A stretch of DNA of 62,272 nucleotides, from NCBI GenBank assembly GCA_963977675.1, contig CAXBPY010000011.1:1-62272 (forward strand). Direction: 5' to 3'. Below, piece after piece: positions 50,879-60,092 of the stretch. The notes beneath the pieces were generated by a model. The model was not told the origin of the DNA. It saw only the letters and a list, made by a program, of their open reading frames with translations, and did not search any database. The stretch comes from CAXBPY01 sp003455275. GTDB lineage: Bacteria; Bacteroidota; Bacteroidia; Chitinophagales; UBA10324. A program made the translations under genes and the position numbers. The first letter of the stretch is position 1. Every line of letters begins with the position of its first letter.

Positions 50879-51802
50879 ATGACTGAGTTAAATCACAAGT
50901 GCGCCAACCTGATTATTGCCGGTTTCGGGAAGGCGGGCACAACATCATTATTCGAGTATCTTTCCTCTCACCCGGATATCTGCGGCTCTGCAGTGAAGGA
51001 AACGAAATTTTTTATGCCTCTGAAATTTCGCAAACCGCTTCCATCGCTGAATGAATATTCAAAATTCTGGTCGCACTCACATGGCCAGAAATACTTGCTT
51101 GATGCTTCACCTTCTTATGGCTTTGGCGGCCGGGCACTTGCGGAAGCAATGAAGAAAAATCTGAGAGAGGATTTGAAGTTGATTTTCATTTTGCGCGAAC
51201 CCGTGGGCAAAGTTTTCTCTTGGTATCGCTATATGCAATCGACGAGATTAAAAATTCCAATGGAAATCACATTCGAAAAATTCCTTGAGTATTCATTTAA
51301 CGAAATTGATTTAGCCGAAACGGAATTTAGAGATACACCTTATTCCAAAGGCGTGAGTAATGGCTTATACATAAAAGCGCTTCCGGTTTGGTTTGAGCTT
51401 TTTGGCAAAGAGAATATTAAACTCTTTTTCTATGACGACTTACGAAGCGATTCAAAAAAGATTGTGACTGAAATATGTAACTGGCTTAAGATTGATCCGT
51501 CTCTAATTGATGAAACGAAACTTCACCAGGTTGCAAACAAAACTATGAATTACCGAAGTGGTAGAATTCATAAAGTTTTGAAATCAGTTTCAAACCTGAT
51601 CCCATCTTCAATGAAAAGAAGCGGAAGTGTATTTCGGTCCTTGAAAAAAACCTATAATAAATTTTCGCAGGTTGAACGAAACGATCAAATGAATGCTGAA
51701 ACAAAAAAAAATCTTCACGAATTTTTTCAGCCGCACAATAAACTTCTTGCTGAATTCCTGAAAGAGAAAGGCTATTCGGATTTGCCCCTGTGGCTGAAAT
51801 GA
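50879..51802 (+). CDS. PAPS-dependent sulfotransferase
   Basis: A 307-residue cytoplasmic sulfotransferase. The 5'-phosphosulfate-binding loop is AGFGKAGTTSLFEYLSSHP (Lys18-Ala-Gly-Thr-Thr), followed by KETKFFMP. The 3'-phosphate-binding region is LIFILREPVGKVFSWYRYMQ near 100-120 (Arg and Ser as expected). Such enzymes transfer sulfate from PAPS to carbohydrates or small molecules. Given the two glycosyltransferase-type genes in the window, a surface glycan acceptor is possible but not shown. It ends 88 bases before the convergent SprB-repeat pseudogene. Confidence 0.85.
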   Translation: MTELNHKCANLIIAGFGKAGTTSLFEYLSSHPDICGSAVKETKFFMPLKFRKPLPSLNEYSKFWSHSHGQKYLLDASPSYGFGGRALAEAMKKNLREDLKLIFILREPVGKVFSWYRYMQSTRLKIPMEITFEKFLEYSFNEIDLAETEFRDTPYSKGVSNGLYIKALPVWFELFGKENIKLFFYDDLRSDSKKIVTEICNWLKIDPSLIDETKLHQVANKTMNYRSGRIHKVLKSVSNLIPSSMKRSGSVFRSLKKTYNKFSQVERNDQMNAETKKNLHEFFQPHNKLLAEFLKEKGYSDLPLWLK

Positions 51803-51835
51803 ATTTATATTATTTCTGAAAATAAAGTCTTATTC

Positions 51836-51854
51836 TACTTTTTTTCAAAAAGTA
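51836..51854. terminator. Hairpin between convergent genes
   Basis: TACTTTTT (51836-51843) and AAAAAGTA (51847-51854) form an 8-bp A/T stem with a 3-base loop, between the sulfotransferase and the SprB-repeat pseudogene. AT-only stem, so only weakly supported as a terminator. Confidence 0.4.
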
Positions 51855-51890
51855 AAATAGGTTTCTCATCAAGAAATCTCTATTCGACAA

Positions 51891-54144
51891 TCAGCTTTCC
51901 GGTTCGTTCGTTGCACTATCCACTAAATAGATAGGATTGAAAGTCCAGGTTAAAATTCCTGAGCCGGAAATATTAAAGTCAGAATAGTTGTGACTGGAAG
52001 CCAGATTTTCTACACTCATAGGATCAAGGAACTGAGATAAAGTGTCAGTTACAATTATAAAATTAGTGGTGTCGTTTCCGGTGTTTTGAAAATGAATGGT
52101 GTAAGTAAGAATCGAATCGCCTTCCATAATATCGCCCTCGGGTGTTACCTCTTTTTCATTCGGATCCAATGAGCCTGAAATAGGTGCTGTATAAATCAAA
52201 TGATTGTTTGACGGGCTGCAATCGCCGGAAACAGGATCAATAAAATATTCGCTGGTTAGCTGGTATCCAATCGGTGTGGTTGATGGAACAAGGAAATAGT
52301 TTCTTAAATAATTATAGCTATGGCAACAATATTGACCAACATTGGAAACCTGCCATGTTAGTGTGTGTGCTGCGGCGTCGTGAACCGGCATAGGGGCCTG
52401 GCTATATTGATAAACAAGAGCACTGTCGTAATGAAAAACAATTGTTGCAGTATCGGTAAATGGATTTCCGGAATTATAGTAGTAATAAATCCACATTGAT
52501 TTTTGAAATCCCGGGTTTGCTGAAGACCAGCCGGGATGCACTGCCAGATCAAATCCGGAAACAATCTGAAACCCAAAATTGCAATTTGAAATTGTATCGC
52601 AATTGCCTGATAGATTTATAGGGCTGCTTGCATTACCACAAGCTGAATAAAAATTGCATGTTCCTCCCGATCCATTCCATGCATCAAGTGTATAAGTACC
52701 TGAAATAGCTGAATGTAAAAAATAATGCCCGTTAGAATCGGCTGTCGCGTAGTATCCCCCACCTGCGCCTGCCGCATGAATGGTTGCACCAATAGCTGGG
52801 AGCTCAGTTGAGTCCATAATGCAATTAGAGTTAAGATCATAAAAAGCGTATCCTTCAACTACATGATTGCTCGTGTTAGTAACAGTTCCAACACCTGATC
52901 TTGTACATCCATTATTATCAGTAACAGTAAGAGAATAATTACCGGAAGCTAATCCAGTGATTGTAGAAGTAGTTGCGCCGTTACTCCAATTGAATTGATA
53001 TGGTGCTACTCCGTTATAAACAGTTGCTGAGCAACTTCCATTATTCGAACAATTCGAATTTGTGGGGCTTACATAAACATAAAAATTGTATTGACTGGTT
53101 ATAAAATTTGTTTGTGCTTGAGTGCACCCGAAAGCATCTGTTATTGTCACGGTATAATATCCGGAAGGAATATTTACAAGAGAGTCATTTACCGATCCAT
53201 TGTTCCATAAATAAGAAAAGGGTGCTGTGCCGCTATTAGCAATTCCTACAACAAGTCCCTGGTTAGAACAATTATAAGGGATTGATACCAATGAAATCGC
53301 TAGGTCATTTGAATCAGAGATTGTAGCAGATATATATCCAGCGCAACTATTAATATCCGTTACAGTTAGCAGGTATGATCCGGCGGATAAACCGGATAAA
53401 TCTTCAGTAGTTGCACCGGTGTTCCATAAATAATTATAAGGCGGTGTGCCTCCAACTATAGTAGCATTAATGCTTCCATTTGAGTTTCCGCAGATTGATG
53501 ATAAATGTGTTTCGCTGGTTGTCGGGCCGTTTGTATTACCAATTATTATGTTTGAAATTGATTGTGAACAAGGAGTTTGATCGGTTACAGTTACAGAATA
53601 AACGCCCTGGGAAAGATTTGTTAAATCCTGTGTAGTTGCACCATTGCTCCATAAATAAATATATGGGGCTGTTCCTCCGGTTACTGTAAGATCAATACTT
53701 CCATTATTATTTCCGCAAGTTGTGTTTTGATGAGTTTGAGAAAGTGAGATGGGGCACCCGACTTGAAAAGCATTCGACAAAATATACATCATAGGAGATC
53801 CGAAGCCATCTGTTGCATCAATATGTAAATCATACAAACCTGTAGGAGCGCCACCAGGAATAATCCAATGAGCAGTTACAGAGTTGCTGTTTAAATAATT
53901 AACGCTACCCCAATCCGAGTCTATTTCATAACTACCTCCATTCTTAATCATTCGAACATCAGTACCGCCAAATGGGGTACCTGGAACAAAGATGTTTCCC
54001 GTAGCAGTTATGGTCGTAGTCAGTGATTGACCTTGAAGTGAAAAGCCAGGAGTAATCCCTGATATCGATTGTGATTTTGAATTAATGGATAAAAGAACTA
54101 AAACAAAAAAAAATAAAAATGGGTTTTGTTGAAATGATCTTCAT
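51891..54144 (-). pseudogene. SprB-repeat surface protein, broken at both ends
   Basis: Remains of a large T9SS-type surface protein. In its main frame it begins with no usable ATG: the signal-peptide start (ATG at 54144; MKIISTKPIFIFF) is out of frame with the body (VLVLLSINSKSQSISGITPGFSLQGQSL...) by one base at a T9 tract (54105-54113). Four SprB-like repeats follow (each ending in a TVTD-type strand, e.g. GVYSVTVTD, GSYLLTVTD, GYYTVTITD, GNYSLTVTD), then an SdrD-B-like domain (VVEGYAFYDLNSNCIMDSTELPAIGATI) and the start of a DUF11-like domain, which stops abruptly at ATNEPES. The expected C-terminal sorting domain is missing. In another frame the same final bases read ERTGKLIVE-stop, the typical end of such a domain. 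Confidence 0.8.
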
Positions 54145-54288
54145 ATACAAGATTTTAAGGTGACTAAAAGTAATAAACTAGCTTCTTCCCTGTTAGCATT
54201 TTCTTTTTAAAAAAATTATCCGGCCAGGAACCCATAAACTTTTCCGCCTGTTTCATTTCATTGAAATCAAAAATCTCGGAAAGAAATT

Positions 54289-54296
54289 TACATTCG
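54289..54296 (+). promoter_or_regulatory. Possible -7 box of citrate synthase
   Basis: TACATTCG, one mismatch to TAnnTTTG, ends 25 bases before the ATG at 54322 and is followed by CGACGCG, like the other TACATTYGCG boxes here. The rest of the 54145-54321 gap shows nothing else. Confidence 0.35.
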
Positions 54297-54321
54297 CGAC
54301 GCGAAAAAAAATAATGAGCAA

Positions 54322-55641
54322 ATGGGAATTCTAAAGGATAAATTCAAGTCAGTTGCCCTGCCGATGGCCGCAGAGGTCAAAGCAATGATCAAGGAACACG
54401 GTGATATGCCGCTCGGCACTTACACTATTGATCAGGCATATGGCGGAATGAAAAGCATAATGGCCCTTGTAACAGAAACTTCACTGCTTGATTCAGAAGA
54501 AGGAATCAGGTTTCGTGGATACACAATTCCTGAATTACAAGAAAAACTTCCGAAAGCACAAGACTGTACTGAGCCACTTCCCGAAGGTCTTTTCTACCTG
54601 ATGCTTATTGGTGAATTACCTGATTCAAAAATGGTGGAACATATAAGCAGCGCCTGGATGCGACGCAGCATTGTTCCTCTTCATGTCTTCACTGCATTAA
54701 ATGAATTGCCTCCCCATACACATCCAATGACTCAGTTCAGTATTGCAATAATGGCCATGCAAACTGAAAGCATCTTTGCAAAAAAATACCGGGAAGGAAT
54801 CAATAAAAAGGATTACTGGGACCCGATGTTTGAAGATGTGATGACACTGATTGCACGCCTGCCGCGTGTAGCTGCCTACATATACCGCAGAACTTATCAC
54901 GATGGAAAACATATTGAACCCGATCCTCAATTGGATTGGGCAGCCAACTTCGCTCACATGCTTGGTTTTGATGACCCGTCATTCAAAAGTTTGATGCGCC
55001 TGTATATGACCATTCACGCCGATCATGAAGGAGGAAATGTTTCCGCCCACTCCACCCACCTTGTTGGCTCGGCTTTAAGTGATGCTTATCTTTCATTCAC
55101 CGCAGGAATGAACGGGCTCGCAGGGCCTCTTCATGGACTTGCAAATCAGGAGGTGATTCGCTGGGTAATGCAAATGCAAAAGGAAATCGGGTCAACCTCT
55201 CCCACTGAAGAACAAATTGCTGCTTATATACAAAGGACTCTGACAGAAGGAAAAGTTGTTCCCGGTTATGGACATGCTGTGCTTCGCAAAACTGATCCGC
55301 GTTTCACAGCACAAATGGAATTTGCAAAAAAGTATTGTCCGAATGATGAATTAGTAAATACAATCTGGAGAATTTATAAAGTTGCTCCCCCAATTCTGGA
55401 GAACACCGGCAAAATCAAAAACCCATGGCCCAATGTAGATGCACACAGTGGTTCCCTGCTAGTTCATTACGGTTTGGTGGAAGAAGATTTTTATACCGTT
55501 CTTTTCGGGGTTTCTCGTGCATTGGGTGTTCTTACTTCTTTATGTTGGGACAGAGCACTCGGTCTCGGAATCGAACGACCAAAATCTATCACTACTGAAT
55601 GGGTGAAAGCCTTCATTGCTAAGAATAAGGTGAAAGCTTAA
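54322..55641 (+). CDS. Citrate synthase, mitochondrial-like (type I)
   Basis: Condenses acetyl-CoA and oxaloacetate in the TCA cycle; cytoplasmic. 439 residues. GGNVSAHSTHLVGSALSDAYLSF and MNGLAGPLHGLANQEV carry one catalytic His, VVPGYGHAVLRKTDPR the second His with the Arg, and NVDAHSGSLLVHYG the catalytic Asp. These stretches are much closer to animal/plant mitochondrial citrate synthases than to the E. coli GltA type; several Bacteroidota are known to carry this form. The N-terminal part (FRGYTIPELQEKLPKA) also fits. Alone between two intergenic gaps; no other TCA gene adjoins. Confidence 0.95.
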   Translation: MGILKDKFKSVALPMAAEVKAMIKEHGDMPLGTYTIDQAYGGMKSIMALVTETSLLDSEEGIRFRGYTIPELQEKLPKAQDCTEPLPEGLFYLMLIGELPDSKMVEHISSAWMRRSIVPLHVFTALNELPPHTHPMTQFSIAIMAMQTESIFAKKYREGINKKDYWDPMFEDVMTLIARLPRVAAYIYRRTYHDGKHIEPDPQLDWAANFAHMLGFDDPSFKSLMRLYMTIHADHEGGNVSAHSTHLVGSALSDAYLSFTAGMNGLAGPLHGLANQEVIRWVMQMQKEIGSTSPTEEQIAAYIQRTLTEGKVVPGYGHAVLRKTDPRFTAQMEFAKKYCPNDELVNTIWRIYKVAPPILENTGKIKNPWPNVDAHSGSLLVHYGLVEEDFYTVLFGVSRALGVLTSLCWDRALGLGIERPKSITTEWVKAFIAKNKVKA

Positions 55642-55795
55642 GTTGCATTTCGGACTTAAGATTTTTGAATTAAGATTATCTGTGGATTGATAATTCGTGA
55701 TTCACACATGCCGATTCCTAAAACTGCTACTTACATAATCTGCTTTCAACTGCATACTGTCAACTTTCAACTGGCTACTTAACTTACTCGCTGAT

Positions 55796-55803
55796 TACTT
55801 TCG
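55796..55803 (+). promoter_or_regulatory. Possible -7 box of dut, nearly leaderless
   Basis: TACTTTCG (one mismatch to TAnnTTTG, flank TACTTTCGCGCC) ends 5 bases before the dut ATG at 55809. The rest of the 55642-55795 gap is repetitive and holds CTGTCAACTTTCAACTGGC-like words. Confidence 0.35.
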
Positions 55804-55808
55804 CGCCA

Positions 55809-56243
55809 ATGCAAGTAAAAATTATAAATCACTCTGATAATTCACTCCCGGTTTATGAAACAATTGGTTCTGCCGGAATGGATTTGAGAGCTTTCATTCA
55901 ACAACCAATCACACTCGGCTCAATGGAGCGTACGCTGGTTCCAACAGGTTTGTTCATTGAACTTCCACAGGGATTTGAAGCGCAGATTCGACCGCGCAGC
56001 GGACTCGCAGTGAAAAAAGGATTAACCGTTCTCAATTCGCCGGGAACAATTGATAGTGATTACCGTGGAGAAATAAAAGTAATCCTAATAAACCTAAGCG
56101 GACAACTTCAAACGATTGAACCAGCTGAGCGAATCGCACAGATGGTAATTTCAAAATTCGAACAAATAAAATGGGAGCCGACTAAAGAGCTTGAAACATC
56201 GGATAGAGGAGCAGGAGGTTTTGGTTCTACAGGAATAAAGTAA
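55809..56243 (+). CDS. dut: dUTP diphosphatase
   Basis: Hydrolyses dUTP to dUMP, keeping uracil out of DNA; trimeric, cytoplasmic. 144 residues. The five family motifs are present: GSAGMDLRA, RPRSGLAVKKG, LNSPGTIDSDYRGE, AERIAQMVI and the C-terminal GAGGFGSTG arm that closes over the active site. It opens the cluster dut - nucleotidyltransferase - TPR - DUF4292 - EnvC-like, an order I recall from several Bacteroidota; the 134-base gap to the next gene carries an AAATTTGAAGAT-type repeat. Confidence 0.97.
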   Translation: MQVKIINHSDNSLPVYETIGSAGMDLRAFIQQPITLGSMERTLVPTGLFIELPQGFEAQIRPRSGLAVKKGLTVLNSPGTIDSDYRGEIKVILINLSGQLQTIEPAERIAQMVISKFEQIKWEPTKELETSDRGAGGFGSTGIK

Positions 56244-56277
56244 TTTGAAGATTTGGAGATTTGAAAATTTGAAGATT
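56243..56277. repeat. AAATTTGAAGAT-type dispersed repeat
   Basis: ATTTGAAGATTTGGAGATTTG...AAAATTTGAAGAT is a near copy of the unit at 20541-20575. Here it starts at the last base of the dut stop codon. Confidence 0.5.
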
Positions 56278-56377
56278 ATGCTCTTATTCAATTAATTTTC
56301 ATTCTTCAAAACAACATTCAACAACACAGAAATTCCACTATCAAATCACTAAATTATCAATTCATCAAATTAGATTA

Positions 56378-57379
56378 ATGAACATAATTATTCCAATGGC
56401 GGGCATGGGCAAACGAATGCGCCCACATACACTCACCACACCAAAGCCACTAATAGCTGTCGGTGGAAAATCCATCGTGCAGCGACTAGTAGAAGACATT
56501 TCTGAAATGTGTGCTGATGATATTCATGAGATTGCTTTTGTGGTAGGAAGATTTGGAAGTGAGGTAGAAAAAAATCTTCTTGCCATTGCAGAGAGTGTTG
56601 GAGCAAAAGGAAAAATATTTTACCAGGATGAAGCGCTCGGAACTGCTCACGCAATTCTCTGCGCGCGTGAGTGTTTGAAAGAAAATGTAATTGTCGCTTT
56701 TGCTGACACCCTTTTTTACGCTGACTTCAAGATTGATAAATCGAAGGACGGAATTATCTGGGTTCACAAAATCCCGGACCCGTCAGCTTTCGGTGTGGTG
56801 GTGCTGGATGAAAACAAAGTGGTAAAAGAATTCATTGAGAAGTCACCAACATTTGTTTCGGACCTAGCCATAATCGGAATTTATTATTTCCGTGATGGAA
56901 AAAATTTAGAGAAGGAATTACAATTCCTCATTGATAATAAAATCCGTGTGAAAGGTGAATTCCAAATCACGAATGCACTCGAGAACATGAAGAGCAAGGG
57001 TATGAAACTCGTGACCGCGGAAGTGAAAGAATGGCTCGATTGCGGAAACAAAGACGCAACAGTCTTTACCAATCAGCGTGTGCTTGAGCTGACCAAGCAC
57101 AAACAATTAATCGCTCAGTCCGCCGTTATGGAAAACAGCGTGGTGATTCCTCCTTGCTTCGTGGGTGAAAATGTGCATATGAAAAATTCTGTAGTGGGTC
57201 CGTATGTTTCTGTTGGAAAAAATTCTGTAATTGAAGATTGCCGCATTGAAAACAGCATCATTCAGAATGACTCACTCATCAAATACAAAGTCATTGGCAA
57301 TAGCATGATTGGAAGCAATGCCATTCTCGCAGGAAAACCCGGTGATGTAAGTTTGGGAGACTATTCAGCTGAAGCATGA
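56378..57379 (+). CDS. Sugar-phosphate nucleotidyltransferase with left-handed beta-helix tail
   Basis: A 333-residue enzyme that activates a sugar 1-phosphate to its NDP form. The pyrophosphorylase signature MNIIIPMAGMGKRMRPHTLTTPKPL is intact; GTAHAILCARE follows near 90, and the metal-binding FADTLF is at about 110. The C-terminal 80 residues (VVIPPCFVGENVHMKNSVVGPYVSVGKNSVIEDC) form hexapeptide repeats. Closest in type to glucose-1-phosphate thymidylyl- or mannose-1-phosphate guanylyl-transferases; the sugar is not certain. Its stop overlaps the next start by 4 bases (ATGA). Confidence 0.9.
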   Translation: MNIIIPMAGMGKRMRPHTLTTPKPLIAVGGKSIVQRLVEDISEMCADDIHEIAFVVGRFGSEVEKNLLAIAESVGAKGKIFYQDEALGTAHAILCARECLKENVIVAFADTLFYADFKIDKSKDGIIWVHKIPDPSAFGVVVLDENKVVKEFIEKSPTFVSDLAIIGIYYFRDGKNLEKELQFLIDNKIRVKGEFQITNALENMKSKGMKLVTAEVKEWLDCGNKDATVFTNQRVLELTKHKQLIAQSAVMENSVVIPPCFVGENVHMKNSVVGPYVSVGKNSVIEDCRIENSIIQNDSLIKYKVIGNSMIGSNAILAGKPGDVSLGDYSAEA

Positions 57380-59193
57380 TTCTTCGCAATAAACATTTCT
57401 TACTCTCTTCTTTTCATTTCGACCTAATTCGGTTTCGATTTAATGGGCGATATTTTCCGTCTTCGGTCTTCTGTCTTCTGTCTGTCCTCCTGATCTCTTC
57501 CTGCAAAACCACTGAATCTTCAACAGCCTATAAAATTCCCGATGCGAAGGTGAATGATGTGATTGGCGAAGATCCGAAGCAAACAGAATTTGAAAACACT
57601 TTTCTAGAAGGGAAAAAACAGGAGATACTTGGCAATGCTGACAAAGCGCTTGCTATTTATCGCGACCTGCTGAAGCAACAACCTGAAAATGATGTGGTGA
57701 ATTTTCAGATTGGAAACATTTTATATGCGCAGCATAAATACTTGGATGCGCTTCCGTATCTGAAAATTTCTGTCAAGCAAAATCCTTCGAACAAATATTA
57801 TGAGCAGTTGTATGCCGAGTTGCTGAATCATACTGGAAATCCAAAAGGCGCCGCAGGTGTTTATGAATATCTGAGCAAGCAATCTCCGAATGATGTTGAC
57901 TACTTGTTCAACTATGCTTACTTCCTTTCGCTTACAGGAGATTTTCAAAAAGCGATTGACACATATAATAAAATCGAATCGCAGGTTGGAGTGTCAGAAG
58001 ATTTGTCAATGGCGAAGCAGCAGTTGTATATGAAGCTCGGAAAAAAGCAGGCGGCGATTGATGAGATTCAAAAACTGAGCGATGCAAACCCGGGCGAAGC
58101 GCACTACCTCGCGATGCTTGCAGATTTATATACCGGGCTTGGTCAGAATGACAAAGCGATGGAGGTAATTGAGAAATTAGGAAAAGCAGACCCGAACAAT
58201 GCGCAGGCGCAGCTTTCGCTCGCAGCTTTCTATCGTAAGAATGGTGAGGATGAAAAATATTTCGAAGCGATGAAAAATGTTTTTGCTTCGAGGGACATGA
58301 ACATTGACACAAAGATTAAAGTGCTGCTCGAGTATCTCCAGTATCTCAATGATGAAAAAAGAAAAACTGAAGCTCTTGCACTTGGCAAAATTTTAGTTGA
58401 CACGCACCCGAATGAAGCAAAGGCGCACGCCATGTATGCAGATGTGATGAATCAGCTGAGCATGGATGTTCCGGCACTTGAAGAATATCAGAAAGCTCTG
58501 AAAGTTGATGACAGCAAATTCACAGTATGGCAGCAGGTGCTGATTCTTGAATCAAGTTTGAATTTGAAAGACAGCTTGCTTCATGATGCGCAGCGTTGCC
58601 TTGAAATTTTTCCGAATCAGGGATTGCCGCACTACATGATCGGTGTTTCAAATCTTCAGAATAAGAAATACAATGAAGCACTCAGTGAATTCTCTCAGGC
58701 AATCATGATTGGCAGCGACGACAAAGTGATTATGTCGCAACTCTATTCCGGTCTTGGTGATGTGTATGCAGGAATGAAAAAAAACACTTCGAGCGATAGT
58801 TGTTATGAATTGGCTTTGACTTATGATGAGGGTAATACACATGTGATGAACAACTATGCTTACCAGCTTTCATTACGCGGCGAAAAATTAGATAAAGCAG
58901 TTTCATTGATAACAAAAGCACTGGCTAAAAATCCCGATGACGCAGGTTACTTAGATACTTACGGATGGATTTTGTACAAACAGAAAAAATATTCTGAAGC
59001 AAAAACACAGATAGAAAAATCTCTTCAACATGGAGGAGAAAAAGACCCGGCGATTTCTGAACATTATGGAGATGTATTATTTCAACTGGGAGAAACAGAT
59101 AACGCAATGGAGTATTGGCTGAAAGCAAAAGCAATGAATCCTGATTCGGAATTTTTGGACAAGAAGATTGCGGAGAAAAAACTGTATGAATAA
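57376..59193 (+). CDS. TPR-repeat lipoprotein
   Basis: A 605-residue lipoprotein with about 12-14 tetratricopeptide repeats filling residues 75-600 (e.g. NADKALAIYRDLLKQQPEN, KYLDALPYLKISVKQNPSN, EALSEFSQAI, KYSEAKTQIEKSLQHGGE). The leader ends LLSVLLISSCKTTE, a good lipobox with Cys at about 43, so the signal peptide is longer than average because its codons include a CCGTCTTCGGTCTTC repeat (57449-57476). TPR lipoproteins here probably scaffold envelope complexes. Overlaps the nucleotidyltransferase by 4 bases and the DUF4292 gene by 8, so the genes are translationally coupled. Confidence 0.9.
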   Translation: MILRNKHFLLSSFHFDLIRFRFNGRYFPSSVFCLLSVLLISSCKTTESSTAYKIPDAKVNDVIGEDPKQTEFENTFLEGKKQEILGNADKALAIYRDLLKQQPENDVVNFQIGNILYAQHKYLDALPYLKISVKQNPSNKYYEQLYAELLNHTGNPKGAAGVYEYLSKQSPNDVDYLFNYAYFLSLTGDFQKAIDTYNKIESQVGVSEDLSMAKQQLYMKLGKKQAAIDEIQKLSDANPGEAHYLAMLADLYTGLGQNDKAMEVIEKLGKADPNNAQAQLSLAAFYRKNGEDEKYFEAMKNVFASRDMNIDTKIKVLLEYLQYLNDEKRKTEALALGKILVDTHPNEAKAHAMYADVMNQLSMDVPALEEYQKALKVDDSKFTVWQQVLILESSLNLKDSLLHDAQRCLEIFPNQGLPHYMIGVSNLQNKKYNEALSEFSQAIMIGSDDKVIMSQLYSGLGDVYAGMKKNTSSDSCYELALTYDEGNTHVMNNYAYQLSLRGEKLDKAVSLITKALAKNPDDAGYLDTYGWILYKQKKYSEAKTQIEKSLQHGGEKDPAISEHYGDVLFQLGETDNAMEYWLKAKAMNPDSEFLDKKIAEKKLYE

Positions 59194-60040
59194 ATCGCTG
59201 CTTCCGTTTCCCGACGCCGTCTCTCGCCGCAGTAGTGGATCAGGTAAGGCGTGGACTCGGTGGCTCTTGTCCCCGCACAGTCTCCCGAAGGGGACTTTGC
59301 GGTTACCTTTAATTTTTCTACTCCTCCTCGCAAGCAGTTGCTGGACATTCAAAAGAGCAGTGAAGAAAAATCAGGTGCTCGTAGATACTACCAACACCCA
59401 GCAGGTTCGCGATAGTATGATGAGCCGCAACTTTGAGTTCGAATATTTTTCAGCTAAAGCCAAAATCACTTTGGCAGATGATAAGGGGACCAGAACATTC
59501 AACGCAAGTATCCGCATCAAGCACGACAGCGCAATCTGGGTTTCCTTCCAGTCCGTAGGAATAGAAGGCCTGCGGCTTCTGGCAAACAAAGATTCTATCT
59601 ATATGATAGACCGGCTTAACAAAAAATTCTATGTGTATGATTATTCTTACTTCAATGAATACACTTCGGTGGAAGTTGACTACCAAATTTTCGAAGAACT
59701 GATTTCCGGAATTCCGATTCTGTTCGATGAGAAAAAACTGAAAGCAAAAAAAGAAGACTCTACTTATGTGCTGAAGAACGACGGGAAGAAACGCACTAGT
59801 TTCATTCAGCTTAATCCGGACTACACATTACTCGATGTGAATTTGGTGGACAGCACAATGGGTAAAAGTTTAAAACTGAAATACAAAAACTATAACCGCG
59901 ACAATACAAAGCCCTTTGCTTTGGAACGCGAATTTCAACTCAACGATGAACAGCACACCGTGGTGTTTGTCACTTTTTCAAAAGTGAAAATCGATGAACC
60001 ACTGAAATTTCCTTTCAATGTCAAAGAGAAATATGAATAA
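59186..60040 (+). CDS. DUF4292 lipoprotein with an inserted repeat in its leader
   Basis: A 284-residue lipoprotein (start at 59186, MNKSLLPF). The lipobox LIFLLLLASSCWTF comes unusually late, at about Cys52, because some 34 residues rich in R, S, W and P (PDAVSRRSSGSGKAWTRW...) interrupt the leader; their codons are GC-rich and contain a hairpin. The mature domain (FEYFSAKAKITLADDKGTRTFNASIRIKHDSAIWVSFQSVGIEGLRLL ... KFYVYDYSYF) is a DUF4292 domain with the beta-half-barrel look of LolA/LolB-like proteins, so a role in lipoprotein or lipid handling at the outer membrane is a reasonable guess. It is coupled to the TPR gene and followed 52 bases later by the EnvC-like gene. Confidence 0.85.
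   Translation: MNKSLLPFPDAVSRRSSGSGKAWTRWLLSPHSLPKGTLRLPLIFLLLLASSCWTFKRAVKKNQVLVDTTNTQQVRDSMMSRNFEFEYFSAKAKITLADDKGTRTFNASIRIKHDSAIWVSFQSVGIEGLRLLANKDSIYMIDRLNKKFYVYDYSYFNEYTSVEVDYQIFEELISGIPILFDEKKLKAKKEDSTYVLKNDGKKRTSFIQLNPDYTLLDVNLVDSTMGKSLKLKYKNYNRDNTKPFALEREFQLNDEQHTVVFVTFSKVKIDEPLKFPFNVKEKYE
59205..59306. repeat. GC-rich element inside the DUF4292 leader codons
   Basis: About 100 bases of clearly higher GC than the surrounding gene. The right part folds as CCGCA-C-AGTCTCCC-GAA-GGGGACT-T-TGCGG (59273-59302). The core AGTCTCCC..GGGGACTT resembles a palindromic intergenic element I recall from Bacteroidota genomes. Its length keeps the reading frame. Confidence 0.55.
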
Positions 60041-60092
60041 CTCCGTCGCACATTTAAATACTTACACAGGATTCTTATCGTTATCAGTTGGT

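Noticed and set aside
54314..54321. Alternative ATG just upstream of citrate synthase
   Set aside because: ATGAGCAA at 54314 is out of frame with the enzyme.
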